NCBI RefSeq assembly: GCF_001956315.1
Contig: NZ_MOLY01000042.1
Coordinates: 186,001-250,000, forward strand
DNA: 64,000 bases
Reading direction: 5' to 3'
Source of the DNA: Sphingomonas montana
GTDB lineage: Bacteria; Pseudomonadota; Alphaproteobacteria; Sphingomonadales; Sphingomonadaceae
The notes beneath the pieces are model-generated. The model was given only the letters and a program-made list of their open reading frames with translations. It was not told where the DNA came from and ran no database searches. Each line of letters starts with the position of its first letter. Within the stretch, counting starts at the first letter, position 1. This document shows positions 30,284-39,221 of this stretch, piece by piece. The position numbers were made by a program, and so were the translations under genes.

Positions 30284-31390
30284 TCATGTGCGTTCGCCGC
30301 GTTCACTGCCACGGCCGCGGCGTTCGCCCTTGCGGTCCTTGCGGCGCGCCTTGGCGATGTTGAGTGCGGCGCGCTTCTTGCCCTCCAGCGTCTCGCTGAA
30401 CTTCACTTCATCGAGCGGCAGGTCGGCGCGGAGCGGATCGAAGCCGAGCATCTCGACACTTTCGGCAAAATGGGTCGGCAGCGGCGCCGTGACGTCGAGC
30501 ACGCCGCCGTCGGGCAGGTCGACCTTCAGCCGGCGGGCGTGGAGGTGCATCTTGCGGCTGATCCCGCCGGTCAGGAAACTGTCCTGTCCGCCATATTTGC
30601 CGTCGCCCACGATCGGGTGGCCGATCGCCGCCATATGGACACGCAACTGGTGCGTGCGGCCGGTGAAGGGTTGCAGTTCGATCCAGCAGGCGCGGTTGCC
30701 GGCCCGTTCGATGACGCGGTAGCGCGTGCGGGCGGGGCTGCCCTCCTTCATGTCGACATGCATCTTCTCGCCGCCGGTGCCGGGCTGTTTCCCGATCGGC
30801 AGTTCGATCATGCCGTCATAGACATCCGGCACGCCGGTCACGAGCGCCCAGTAGACCTTGCGCGCGGTGCGGCTGCTGAACGCCTTGGCGAAATGGCCGG
30901 CCGCGTTGGCGGAGCGCGCGACGAGCAGGACGCCCGACGTGTCCTTGTCGAGCCGGTGGACCAGTTTCGGCCGGCCTTCGGCATCGAACATCAGCGCGTC
31001 AAGCATGCCGTCGACATGCCGGTCCGTCTTGGTGCCGCCCTGCGTGGCGAGGCCGGGCGGCTTGTTGATGACGATGGCATGCTTGTCGCGGTGCAGGACC
31101 AGCGACTGCATCAGTTCGATGTCTTCGGGTGGAAGATCGGCGATGATGCGGGCGGGCTTGGGCTGCGTGGTCGGCGCCTCGGCGGGGGGGACGCGGATCG
31201 ACTGGCCCGCCTCGACCCGGTCGCCCGGGCCGACGCGCTTGCCGTCGACGCGCAGCTGACCGGTGCGCGCCCAGCGCGACACGATGTTGAAGCTGGCGTC
31301 GGGCAGGTTGCGCTTGAACCAGCGATCCAGCCGGATGCCGTCGTCGTCCGGCTTTACCGTGAAAGTGCGGACGTCGTCCGACGCGCTCAT
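30284..31390 (-). CDS. RluA family pseudouridine synthase
   Basis: Modifies uridines in large-subunit rRNA (RluC/RluD-like). The 368-aa product has an N-terminal S4-like RNA-binding domain (DRWFKRNLPDASFNIVSRWA), then the catalytic domain with the Asp motif LVHRLDKDTSGVLLVA and the later GRTHQLRVHMAAIGHPIVGD. The C-terminal 50 residues are strongly basic (KARRKDRKGERRGRG). ATG 31390 is chosen for its overlap with the crcB stop; a far longer frame upstream is spurious. Confidence 0.93.
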   Translation of the reverse strand: MSASDDVRTFTVKPDDDGIRLDRWFKRNLPDASFNIVSRWARTGQLRVDGKRVGPGDRVEAGQSIRVPPAEAPTTQPKPARIIADLPPEDIELMQSLVLHRDKHAIVINKPPGLATQGGTKTDRHVDGMLDALMFDAEGRPKLVHRLDKDTSGVLLVARSANAAGHFAKAFSSRTARKVYWALVTGVPDVYDGMIELPIGKQPGTGGEKMHVDMKEGSPARTRYRVIERAGNRACWIELQPFTGRTHQLRVHMAAIGHPIVGDGKYGGQDSFLTGGISRKMHLHARRLKVDLPDGGVLDVTAPLPTHFAESVEMLGFDPLRADLPLDEVKFSETLEGKKRAALNIAKARRKDRKGERRGRGSERGERT

Positions 31391-31761
31391 GCCAGCAGCC
31401 GCGCGGCCTGGAGCCCGACGAACAGCGCGGCGAGCGCACCCAGCACCGACAGCAGCACGTAACCGGTCGCGGTGAGGACTTCGCCCCGTTGCAGCATCAG
31501 CGCCGTTTCCAGGCTGAACGCGGAAAAGGTGGTGAAGCCGCCCATGACCCCGACGCCGAGGAGCAGCCGTGCGGGTTCGCCCGCGACCCCGCGCGCCAGC
31601 ACCCCGGCGAGCAGGCCCATGCAGGCCCCGCCGATCAGGTTGACCGCAAGCGTGCCGAAGGGGAAACCGGGACCGAACTGCGCAAGGGCGAGGCGACCGA
31701 CGATATAGCGGAGGCCCGACCCGATCGCGCCGCCACCCATGACGAGGAGAAGAGAAGGCAT
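31387..31761 (-). CDS. crcB: fluoride efflux transporter CrcB
   Basis: Small membrane channel of the Fluc family that expels fluoride as a dual-topology dimer. The 124-aa protein has four hydrophobic segments and the conserved GFCGGFTTFS-type segment, here GVMGGFTTFSAFSLE, plus GGGAIGSGLRYIVG at the N-terminus. It is coupled to the rluA-family gene by ATGA. I see no fluoride riboswitch in the short upstream gap. Confidence 0.93.
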   Translation of the reverse strand: MPSLLLVMGGGAIGSGLRYIVGRLALAQFGPGFPFGTLAVNLIGGACMGLLAGVLARGVAGEPARLLLGVGVMGGFTTFSAFSLETALMLQRGEVLTATGYVLLSVLGALAALFVGLQAARLLA

Positions 31762-31806
31762 GGCGTCCCTTAGCCGCTGAGCCGGCGGAACGCCACCTGC
31801 CGCGGA

Positions 31807-32202
31807 TCAGCCGAACAACAGCGCCGCGACGACCAGCACGAAGCCGAGGAAGGACACGCCGAAGATGGCGGTCCGCAGCTTCGGGATGCCGGCGGCATAG
31901 ACCGGCAGATAGGCGACCCGCGCCCAGAAATAGAGATGCGCGCCGACCTCCGTCTTCCACCCCAACCGCCCGGCGACGACCGCGCCGAGCAGCGCCACGG
32001 CGAACAGCGGGAAGGTTTCGAAGAAATTCGCCTGCGCACGTGCCAGCCGGCCGACCAGCGGGGCGGGTTCCGGCATCGCCGCGTCGCGCGCCCCCATGTT
32101 CCAGGCCACGCCATATTGTTTGGTACGGACATGGGCGGTCGCCAGGATGTGGACCGCGCCCAGCAGGACGGTCAGCGCGAGCAGCGTCAGTTCGATCGGC
32201 AT
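31807..32202 (-). CDS. MAPEG family membrane protein
   Basis: A 131-aa protein with four hydrophobic segments and the MAPEG-like interhelical stretch RLARAQANFFETFPLFAVAL. It is related to membrane-associated glutathione/eicosanoid proteins, and bacterial members have unknown roles. The start MPIELTLLALTVLLGAVHIL gives a first membrane helix. Confidence 0.88.
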   Translation of the reverse strand: MPIELTLLALTVLLGAVHILATAHVRTKQYGVAWNMGARDAAMPEPAPLVGRLARAQANFFETFPLFAVALLGAVVAGRLGWKTEVGAHLYFWARVAYLPVYAAGIPKLRTAIFGVSFLGFVLVVAALLFG

Positions 32203-32356
32203 GGTTGGATCCTCGGATCGGATGGGGTCGGCGGGTCAACGCATCGGCGACAGTTGCGACGCACGTCTCGCGTCTTGTCCGGAACCGCAGAGGTGTGTTG
32301 CCGGAACAGGACGCTTTTGTCTTGAAGCCGTTATCGATCGGTCGCATATCACCGGT

Positions 32357-32578
32357 ATGCTCAACATCGCCTCGCTCGGCATCGGTGCCGTCACCTTCGT
32401 CCTCGCGCTGTTCGCGTTCATCCCGTTCCTGGGGTGGGCGAACTGGTTCCTGATCCCGATGGCGCTGGTCGGGCTGGTGCTGGGCGTCCTGTCGCGGTCG
32501 ACCATGGGGCGGAACGTCAATATCTTCGTCCTGATCGTCTGCTTCGTCCGGCTGTCGCTGGGCGGCGGGATCTTCTGA
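32357..32578 (+). CDS. hypothetical small membrane protein
   Basis: A 73-aa hydrophobic protein with two or three membrane segments: NIASLGIGAVTFVLALFAFI, PMALVGLVLGVL and NIFVLIVCFVRLSLGG. No known family is recognised. ATG 32357 follows a weak ribosome site (ACCGGT). Its TGA (32576-32578) overlaps a CTG that is the likely start of rarD, suggesting coupling. Confidence 0.65.
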   Translation: MLNIASLGIGAVTFVLALFAFIPFLGWANWFLIPMALVGLVLGVLSRSTMGRNVNIFVLIVCFVRLSLGGGIF

Positions 32579-33486
32579 TCCCGGACACGGCCGGGCGGCA
32601 GGCGCGGATCGGTGCGCTGTGCGGTATCGGGGCGTATGTCGCCTGGGGGCTGCTGCCGCTTTTCCTGAAACTACTGGTGGGCGTGCCGCCGTTGCAGATT
32701 CTGGCGCACCGCGTGCTGTGGTCACTGCTGCTGCTGGCAGGGATCGTCACCCTGCTGCGCGGTTGGGGTGCGGTGCGGACCGCATGCCGATCGCGGCGCA
32801 CGCTGCTGCTGCTCTGCGCCAGCGCGCTGCTAATCGCGGTGAACTGGCTCGTCTATATCTGGGCGGTGGTGCACGGCCATGTGATCGAGGCGAGCCTTGG
32901 CTATTTCATCAACCCGTTGCTGAACGTCGCGATCGGCGTGGCGGTGCTGGGCGAACGGTTGCGTCCGGTGCAGCTGGCGGCGGTTGCGATCGCGGCGGTG
33001 GGCGTGGCGGTGCTCGCGCTGTCGGGCACCGGCGCGCTGTGGATATCGATCCTGCTGGCAATCAGTTTCGGCATATACGGCCTGGTGCGCAAGGTGGTGG
33101 CGGTGGACGCGCTGGCTGGGTTGACGATCGAGACCGCGATTCTGGCCCCGATCGCGATCGGCGTGCTGACGCTGGCGGCGGCGGGGGGCACCGCCGCGTT
33201 CGGCACGTCGCCGCGCCTCGACCTGTTGCTGGTGACCGCGGGCGTGGTGACCGCTCTCCCGCTGCTGATGTTCGCCGCGGCGGCCCGGCGGATGCGCTAT
33301 GCGACGCTGGGGCTGTTCCAGTATCTCGCGCCCAGCCTGCAGTTCGGCGAAGCGGTGTGGCTGTTCGGGGAACCGCTGCGCACCGTCCATCTGGTGACGT
33401 TCGGCTGTATCTGGACCGGTTGCGCGCTGTACGCGCTGGACACGGTACGGGCGTCGCGGGCGGGCCCCGCGGTTCCTGCCGAATAG
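32575..33486 (+). CDS. rarD: EamA family transporter RarD
   Basis: Ten-helix drug/metabolite-superfamily permease. The recognisable protein begins RIGALCGIGAYVAWGLLPLF and runs about 300 aa with family segments HRVLWSLLLL, NWLVYIWAVVHGHVIEASLG and YFINPLLNVAIGV. There is no ATG, GTG or TTG in frame between the stop of the overlapping gene and the first helix. A CTG at 32575, in a CTGA overlap and after GGGCGGCGGG, fits best. The alternative is GTG 32434, which adds 47 unrelated residues overlapping the neighbour. The end is certain; the start is not. Confidence 0.85.
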   Translation: MIPDTAGRQARIGALCGIGAYVAWGLLPLFLKLLVGVPPLQILAHRVLWSLLLLAGIVTLLRGWGAVRTACRSRRTLLLLCASALLIAVNWLVYIWAVVHGHVIEASLGYFINPLLNVAIGVAVLGERLRPVQLAAVAIAAVGVAVLALSGTGALWISILLAISFGIYGLVRKVVAVDALAGLTIETAILAPIAIGVLTLAAAGGTAAFGTSPRLDLLLVTAGVVTALPLLMFAAAARRMRYATLGLFQYLAPSLQFGEAVWLFGEPLRTVHLVTFGCIWTGCALYALDTVRASRAGPAVPAE

Positions 33487-33511
33487 GGCTTGCCGGAGGG
33501 CAGATTAGGGC

Positions 33512-33540
33512 TTGCCGCCGGCTGGGGCGTTCCGTATAGG
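33512..33540 (+). promoter_or_regulatory. candidate promoter of tRNA-Pro
   Basis: TTGCCG (33512-33517) and TATAGG (33535-33540) are 17 bp apart and would start transcription about 53 bp before the tRNA. The region lies just after rarD. The assignment rests on consensus and spacing only. Confidence 0.45.
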
Positions 33541-33599
33541 CGCGCCTTGGCTCCGCCGATTGCGTCCTTCCCGGGACACCAAAACGATCGGCACTCCGT

Positions 33600-33676
33600 C
33601 GGGGGGTAGCTCAGCCTGGTAGAGCACTGCCTTCGGGAGGCAGGGGCCGGAGGTTCGAATCCTCTCTCCCCGACCA
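33600..33676 (+). tRNA. tRNA-Pro (anticodon CGG)
   Basis: A 77-nt cloverleaf with a 7-bp acceptor stem (CGGGGGG / CTCCCCG, one G-T pair), D-arm GCTCAGCCTGGTAGAGC, anticodon stem CTGCC/GGCAG around loop TTCGGGA, T-arm GGAGGTTCGAATCCTC, discriminator A and encoded CCA. The anticodon CGG reads CCG proline codons, which are very common in this GC-rich DNA. Confidence 0.97.
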
Positions 33677-33690
33677 TATTCTTCGATCCA

Positions 33691-34818
33691 TCAGAACGTG
33701 ATGACCTGTCGCACCGCCGCGCCTGCGCGGAGCCGGTCGAACCCCAGGTTGATCTGGTCGAGCGGCAGCGTGCCCGTGACCAGCCGATCGACGGGCAGGC
33801 GGCCGGCGCGGTACAGCGCGACGTAGCGCGGCAGATCGCGGGCGGGCACGCAGGTGCCGATATAGCTGCCCTTCAGCGTCCGTTCCTCCCCCACCAGTTG
33901 CACGACGGGCAGCGGCAGCGTGGCCGTGGCGGGAGGGAGCCCGGCGGTGACGGTGGTGCCGCCGCGGCGAGTGACCGCGAATGCGGTTTCGAGCGCGCGG
34001 ATCGACCCGGCCATTTCGAACGCGACATCGACGCCGCCGCCGGTCAGCGCGCGGACCCGGGCCACGGCGTCGGGATCGCGCGCGTCGATCAGGTCGGTCG
34101 CGCCAAGTTCGGATGCCAGCGCCAGCTTGTCGGGTGCCAGGTCGATCGCGACGATGCGCGCGGCACCCGAGGCCGCCGCACCCAGCAGCGCGGCCAGCCC
34201 GACGCCGCCGAGCCCCACGACGGCGACGCTCTGCCCCGCGCGGACAGCGGCGGTGTTGACGACCGCGCCGACCCCTGTCAGCACCGCGCAGCCGAACAGC
34301 GCGGCGTCGGCCAGCGGCAGATCGGCATCGACCCGGACCAGCGAGCGGCGCGACACGACCGCATGATCGGCAAACGCCGAACAGCCCAGATGATGGTGGA
34401 TCGGCCCGTGCCCGTCGTGCAGCCGGATGCCGCCGCCGAGCAGCGTGCCGTGGCCGTTGGCGGCGGCACCGGGTTCGCACAGCGCGGGGCGCCCTTCGGC
34501 GCAGGGTATGCAGTGGCCGCAGCTGGGCATGAAGACCATGACCACCGGATCGCCGATCGCAAGATCGTCGACCCCCGCGCCCAGCCCGGCGACGGTGCCG
34601 GCCGCCTCATGCCCCAGCGCCATCGGCACGGGGCGGGCGCGATCGCCGTTGATGACCGACAGGTCCGAATGGCACAGCCCCGCCGCGGCGATCCGCACCA
34701 GTACCTCGCCCGGGCCGGGTGGATCGAGGTCGATCGTCTCGATCGTCAGCGGCCGGCTGTCGACATAGGGCGGTGCCGCACCGGTGGCCCGCAGGATGGC
34801 TGCCCTGATCCTCATCAT
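33691..34818 (-). CDS. zinc-dependent alcohol dehydrogenase (class III/MDR type)
   Basis: A 375-aa medium-chain dehydrogenase. The catalytic zinc ligands lie in GLCHSDLS and MALGHEAAG, the structural zinc Cys set in PSCGHCIPCAEGRPALC, and the NAD-binding Rossmann motif in AVVGLGGVGLAALLGAA. The NYVEKVL-like ending seen in benzyl or formaldehyde dehydrogenases is absent, so the substrate is open. Two adjacent ATGs lie 3 and 6 bp after AGAGGACGC; the second may be the true start. Its 3' end faces tRNA-Pro. Confidence 0.92.
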   Translation of the reverse strand: MMRIRAAILRATGAAPPYVDSRPLTIETIDLDPPGPGEVLVRIAAAGLCHSDLSVINGDRARPVPMALGHEAAGTVAGLGAGVDDLAIGDPVVMVFMPSCGHCIPCAEGRPALCEPGAAANGHGTLLGGGIRLHDGHGPIHHHLGCSAFADHAVVSRRSLVRVDADLPLADAALFGCAVLTGVGAVVNTAAVRAGQSVAVVGLGGVGLAALLGAAASGAARIVAIDLAPDKLALASELGATDLIDARDPDAVARVRALTGGGVDVAFEMAGSIRALETAFAVTRRGGTTVTAGLPPATATLPLPVVQLVGEERTLKGSYIGTCVPARDLPRYVALYRAGRLPVDRLVTGTLPLDQINLGFDRLRAGAAVRQVITF

Positions 34819-34899
34819 GCGTCCTCTCAATCTGTTTTGTCGGGACGTACCGTCGCCGGGCGCGCCAGGATAGGGCGATGATGACGGTTGGAGGAATCG

Positions 34900-35520
34900 A
34901 TGGTCGTGGATGAGGTTGACGGGCGACGGGTGCTGTTCACGATGGCGGTGGAACAGGAATATGGGCCCGAACTGCGTCGGCGGATCCGGCCGTTGCTGAC
35001 CGGCGTGGGGCCGATCGACGCGGCGCTGACGACGGGAACCGCGTTGCAGCGGCTGGCGGGGGCGGGGCAGTTGCCCGACCTGGTCGTGTCGCTGGGGTCG
35101 GCGGGGTCGCGGCGCTGCCCGCTCGGCACGGTGTGGCAGGTGTCGGGCGTGTCCTGGCGCGACATGGATGCGACCCGGCTGGGTTTTGCGCGCGGGGTGA
35201 CGCCGTTTGCGGACCATGCGGCACTGGAGCCGTTGCCGACGCCGCTGGCGGGCGTACCGGGCGCGACGCTGTCGACCGGGTCGGACATCGTGTGGGGGGC
35301 GGGGTTCGACGCGGTGGACGCGGACATGGTCGATATGGAGACGTTCGCGGTGTGGCGCGCATGCCGGCGGTTCGCCGTGCCGATGATCGGCCTGCGCGGG
35401 ATATCGGACGGGCCGGGGGAACTGGACGGCTTGGTCGGCTGGACCGCGCTGCTGGGGCATCTGGACCGCGAACTGGCGGTGGCGGTGGATGGGCTGGCTG
35501 GGGTTGTTGACCTGGTGTGA
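34900..35520 (+). CDS. 5'-methylthioadenosine/S-adenosylhomocysteine nucleosidase-like protein
   Basis: A 206-aa nucleoside-phosphorylase-fold protein. The N-terminal strand LFTMAVEQEYGPEL resembles the MTA/SAH nucleosidase start, the nucleoside-binding segment is VDMETFAVWRAC, and the C-terminal RGISDGPGELDG has the catalytic Asp. It likely hydrolyses methylthioadenosine or S-adenosylhomocysteine. ATG 34900 follows GGAGGA by 4 bp; an upstream TTG lacks such a site. Confidence 0.82.
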   Translation: MVVDEVDGRRVLFTMAVEQEYGPELRRRIRPLLTGVGPIDAALTTGTALQRLAGAGQLPDLVVSLGSAGSRRCPLGTVWQVSGVSWRDMDATRLGFARGVTPFADHAALEPLPTPLAGVPGATLSTGSDIVWGAGFDAVDADMVDMETFAVWRACRRFAVPMIGLRGISDGPGELDGLVGWTALLGHLDRELAVAVDGLAGVVDLV

Positions 35521-35526
35521 TCGTAG

Positions 35527-35550
35527 GTTCCCCGGCTTCCGCCGGGGAAC
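35527..35550. terminator. bidirectional hairpin between convergent genes
   Basis: Perfect 10-bp arms GTTCCCCGGC / GCCGGGGAAC enclose the loop TTCC, 6 bp after the nucleosidase stop and 25 bp before the stop of the convergent flavoprotein. There is no T-run; it resembles the GC-rich short repeats used elsewhere here as intergenic hairpins. Confidence 0.55.
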
Positions 35551-35574
35551 GGTCCATGTTGCTTGTTCCTGCGG

Positions 35575-37197
35575 TCAGCCGGCGTTGATGCCGAGTGCCA
35601 CGGCCTCGGCCACCTTGATGCCGTCTATCGCCGCGGACAGGATGCCGCCGGCATAGCCGGCCCCTTCGCCGGCGGGAAACAGGTTGCGGGTGTTGAGGCT
35701 GTGGAAGTCCGGCCCGCGCGTGATGCGGACGGGCGAGGAGGTGCGCGTCTCGACCCCCGTCAGCATCGCATCCGGGTGGTCGTAGCCCGGGATCTGGCGG
35801 CCGAAGACGGGCAGCGCCTCGCGCATCGCGGCGACGGCATAGTCGGGCAGGCAATCGGCCAGGTCGGTCGGGTGGACGCCGGGGCGGTAGGACGGTTCGA
35901 CGCTGCCGAACCCGGTGGACGGGCGGGCGGCGAGGAAATCGCCCAGCGTCTGGCCGGGGGCGGCATAGTTCGACCCGCCGGCGACGAAGGCGCGCCGTTC
36001 CCAGTGGCGTTGCAGGGCGATGCCGGCGAGCGGCGATCCGGGGAAGTCGCGGGCCGGGTCGATGCCCACCACGATGCCGGAATTGGCGTTGCGTTCCGCG
36101 CGCGAATATTGGCTCATGCCGTTGGTGGCGACATGGCCGGGTTCCGACGTCGCGGCGACGACGGTGCCGCCGGGACACATGCAGAAGCTGTAGACCGTGC
36201 GCCCGTTCTGGCAGTGATGCGACAGGCTGTAGGCGGCGGCGCCAAGGTCCGGATGGCCGGCGCAGGCGCCGAAGCGGGCGCGGTCGATCCAGCCCTGCGG
36301 ATGTTCGATCCGGACGCCGATCGAGAAGGGCTTCGCCTCGACATGCACGCCGCGGTCGTGGAGCATGTGGAACGTGTCGCGCGCGCTGTGCCCGACCGCG
36401 AGCACGACGTGGGAGGCGGCGAGGTAGCCGCCGTCGGCCAGGTGCAGCCCGCGGATCGTGCGGGTGCCGTCGGTGGCTTCATCGACGTCGAGATCGTCGA
36501 CGCGCGTGCCGAAGCGATATTCGCCCCCGAGCGATTCGATCGTGGCGCGCATATGTTCGACCATCGTGACGAGCCGGAACGTGCCGATATGAGGGTGCGC
36601 CTCGGTCAGGATTTCGGGCGGGGCGCCGGCCGTGACGAATTCGGTCAGGACCTTTCGGCCGAGATGGCGCGGATCCTTGATCTGGCTCCAGAGCTTGCCG
36701 TCGGAAAAGGTGCCGGCCCCGCCCTCGCCGAACTGGACGTTCGATTCGGGTTCCAGCACGCCGCGTCGCCACAGGCCCCAGGTGTCCTTGGTCCGTTCGC
36801 GCACCACTTTCCCGCGATCGAGGATGATCGGGCAGTAGCCCATTTGCGCCAGGATCAGGCCCGCGAACAGCCCGCAGGGGCCGGCGCCGATCACGACGGG
36901 GCGCGGCGTGGCGCCGCCGGATGCGGCCTGCGCGACGAAGCGGTAGCCGGTGTCCGGCGTGCGGCGGACATGCGGGTCGCCCGCAAACCGGGCGAGGATC
37001 GCGTCCTCGTCCGTGCCCGTGACGTCGACCGAATAGACCAGCAGGATCGCGGTGCGGCGACGCGCATCGTTGGCGCGGCGGGCGACCGCGATATCGATCG
37101 GCACGTCGTCCGCGATGCCCAGCCGGGTGCGGACGGCGGCGGCCAGCGCCTCCGGTGGATGATCGAGCGGCAGTTTGATGTCGGACAGGCGAAGCAT
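35575..37197 (-). CDS. FAD-dependent oxidoreductase (COG2509 family)
   Basis: A 540-aa flavoprotein. An N-terminal domain of about 95 residues begins MLRLSDIKLPLDHPPEALAA, then the FAD motif PVVIGAGPCGLFAGLILAQM and the family segment NVQFGEGGAGTFSDGKLWSQ. The C-terminus has LFPAGEGAGYAGGILSAAID. These proteins are widespread and probably reduce an unsaturated or quinoid substrate, but no reaction is settled for this family. It is divergent from the small membrane protein at 37306. Confidence 0.9.
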   Translation of the reverse strand: MLRLSDIKLPLDHPPEALAAAVRTRLGIADDVPIDIAVARRANDARRRTAILLVYSVDVTGTDEDAILARFAGDPHVRRTPDTGYRFVAQAASGGATPRPVVIGAGPCGLFAGLILAQMGYCPIILDRGKVVRERTKDTWGLWRRGVLEPESNVQFGEGGAGTFSDGKLWSQIKDPRHLGRKVLTEFVTAGAPPEILTEAHPHIGTFRLVTMVEHMRATIESLGGEYRFGTRVDDLDVDEATDGTRTIRGLHLADGGYLAASHVVLAVGHSARDTFHMLHDRGVHVEAKPFSIGVRIEHPQGWIDRARFGACAGHPDLGAAAYSLSHHCQNGRTVYSFCMCPGGTVVAATSEPGHVATNGMSQYSRAERNANSGIVVGIDPARDFPGSPLAGIALQRHWERRAFVAGGSNYAAPGQTLGDFLAARPSTGFGSVEPSYRPGVHPTDLADCLPDYAVAAMREALPVFGRQIPGYDHPDAMLTGVETRTSSPVRITRGPDFHSLNTRNLFPAGEGAGYAGGILSAAIDGIKVAEAVALGINAG

Positions 37198-37305
37198 GGC
37201 GCTGCCTTAGCGGGCCGGAGCCCGCGGGTAAAATCGCGGTTGTCCGCGCAAGCGGGCCTTTTCCGGGTCGCGGACCGTTCGGGTGGGCAGACAAGGGAGC
37301 AGACC

Positions 37306-37494
37306 ATGGCCGAACGCGAAGAACCGCCCACCCCCGACAACAAGACGCCGCGCGCGGTGCGACCGTGGATCATCGCATTCGCGGTGTTCGTGATCGTGGC
37401 GGCAGGATCGATCCTGTACGTGTTCAGCACGCGGTTCGGGCAGACCGCGACGCCGGGTGCGGCGCCCGTGGGGGGCAGCAAGCCCAGTTCGTGA
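37306..37494 (+). CDS. hypothetical single-helix membrane protein
   Basis: A 62-aa protein with a charged, Pro-rich N-terminus (AEREEPPTPDNKTPRAVRP), one membrane helix (WIIAFAVFVIVAAGSILYVF) and a short polar tail. AAGGGAG lies 8 bp before ATG 37306, a strong ribosome site. No family is recognised. Confidence 0.75.
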   Translation: MAEREEPPTPDNKTPRAVRPWIIAFAVFVIVAAGSILYVFSTRFGQTATPGAAPVGGSKPSS

Positions 37495-37516
37495 CAGCTG
37501 TGGCGCCCAGCCAATC

Positions 37517-37598
37517 GTCATCCCGGCGGAGCCGAGATCTTGTTCCGGCTTGCGGTCTGGTCTGACCGGAGGGAAATTCCGGCCTTCGCCGGGATGAC
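37517..37598. repeat. dispersed inverted repeat, GTCATCCCGGCG type
   Basis: The left arm begins GTCATCCCGGCGGAGCC at 37517 and the right arm ends GGCCTTCGCCGGGATGAC at 37598, in the gap between two convergent genes. A short form of the same hairpin occurs inside imuB. Confidence 0.75.
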
Positions 37599-37679
37599 GT
37601 CCTGGTCGGGAAGAGCAGAAAGCTTGCTCTCAATCCGCTCGCGCAGGGGCGGGGAAGGGCTCTTTGGTCGGGATCTGCC

Positions 37680-39098
37680 CTAAACGGCGGCGGCTTGCCA
37701 GAAGGCGGTCTTGCGTTCGTGGGTGCGGTGGAGCGTGGCGGCGTAGGTGGCGTGGTCGGGTAGCGCGCCATAGTCCGCGATGCGCGTGTCGGCGGCGGCG
37801 CATTCGCGCAGGTGGCGGCCGGCATGGGCGTAGCGCGCGGCGCGCGCGGTGCGGAGCGTGAAGTCGATCATCGTGCGGCGGAGCAGCGTGGCAGCCAGCG
37901 GATGCGCGCCGTCGAGCAGGTCGGCGGCGTCGGCCAGCACCTCGTACCGGTCGCCGTCGAAATGTTTCGGGCGGGCCAGCACCATGCGTGCGGCACGGTC
38001 GTAGGCGGGCCAGGCGGTCAGGAAGGCGAGTGCGGCATGGGCGTCTGGATAGGACTCGACCAGCGCCAGTGCGCGCTGCTCTGCCTCGAAATCGTCGAAG
38101 TCGGGCAGCCGGCGGAGATGGTCGCGCAGATGCCCGGCGTGGAGCACGGCGGTGAACCGGTCCCAGCGGAACGCCTGCGCCTCCGCATGCCGGCCGAGCG
38201 CCTCCAATATGTCGAGCCGGACGCTGTCATGTTCGGGCGGGACATAGGCCAGCCGGCTGGTGTCCGCCGCGTCGATCGCCGCCATTGCCGCCTCCGCCCG
38301 CCCGGCCGCCAGCAGGCGACGCGCGATGGCGGTGGCGACCAGCGGTTGCCGGCGGGTGCGTTCGGGTTGCTGCGCGATATAGGCGTCGACGTTGCCGGTG
38401 GCATCCGCGATCCGTTCGCCCACGATCCGCGCGACCGCGGCGCGGCGGGTGGCGACGCGCGCAATGCCGGTGGCGCCGATGCCCGGCGGCATGTCGCGAT
38501 CATCGGCGACCGGGGTGGCGACGGCCCAGGCGGCGATGGCGGCGTTCAGGCGGATCAGTCCGTCCGCACCCAGGCGGGGGGCAAGGGCCGCGACCAGCCC
38601 GTCATACTGGCCACGTGTCGGTCCGGTGAGCGCATCGAACATGCGGTCGGCCAGCTTGTCCGGGGGCACGTCGGCGGCCTGTGCCAGCCGGCCGAGATCG
38701 GCGACGGCGGCGTGGAACAGATCGAGCAGCCGGCCGGCGCTGTCGTCGGTGCGATCGAACAGCCGGTCGGCCAGTTTGAGAAATTCCCATAGCAGGTCGT
38801 GCGCGGCGACCGGATCGGCGGTGGCGAGCGGCCCGGCGATCGCGGCATGTTGCGTGGCGAGATCGGCGATCAGCGCGCGAAGCTGACGCCAGTCGAGGTT
38901 GGACCGCGCGCGGCCGATGGTGGCGATCCGCTTGCGCACCTGGTTCGCGATCTCGCCAGGGCCGGTGGCGTCGGCCAGCGCGAGCCGCAGCCGGCGCTTG
39001 ATCGCGCCATGCCCGTTCGCGACCTCGATCAGCAGTTCGGCGAGGGCAGGCGCGCCGAGCCGTTCGAGGTTGCGCGCGTTGAGGGTGGAGGTGGCCAT
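37680..39098 (-). CDS. DUF6880-like hypothetical protein
   Basis: A 472-aa soluble, alpha-helical, Ala/Arg-rich protein starting TSTLNARNLERLGAPALAEL. The pattern of helical repeats and the N-terminal LERLGAPALAELLIEVANGH segment resemble the DUF6880 family. No catalytic motif, signal peptide or membrane segment is visible. It stands alone between repeat-filled gaps. Function unknown. Confidence 0.8.
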   Translation of the reverse strand: MATSTLNARNLERLGAPALAELLIEVANGHGAIKRRLRLALADATGPGEIANQVRKRIATIGRARSNLDWRQLRALIADLATQHAAIAGPLATADPVAAHDLLWEFLKLADRLFDRTDDSAGRLLDLFHAAVADLGRLAQAADVPPDKLADRMFDALTGPTRGQYDGLVAALAPRLGADGLIRLNAAIAAWAVATPVADDRDMPPGIGATGIARVATRRAAVARIVGERIADATGNVDAYIAQQPERTRRQPLVATAIARRLLAAGRAEAAMAAIDAADTSRLAYVPPEHDSVRLDILEALGRHAEAQAFRWDRFTAVLHAGHLRDHLRRLPDFDDFEAEQRALALVESYPDAHAALAFLTAWPAYDRAARMVLARPKHFDGDRYEVLADAADLLDGAHPLAATLLRRTMIDFTLRTARAARYAHAGRHLRECAAADTRIADYGALPDHATYAATLHRTHERKTAFWQAAAV

Positions 39099-39221
39099 GC
39101 CTGTTCAACTGACGCGGAACGGGGGCGGGTGCAAGTTGAGGGTGGTGGCGGGGCGGGTGGTGTTGTGTCGATGCTGTCGGAGCGCGATCACGGGTTGGTT
39201 GATCGCTATCTTCGGCCCTGC

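Noticed and set aside
31762-31806. Fluoride riboswitch before crcB
   Set aside because: Only 45 bp separate crcB from the MAPEG gene and no riboswitch-like pseudoknot is visible.
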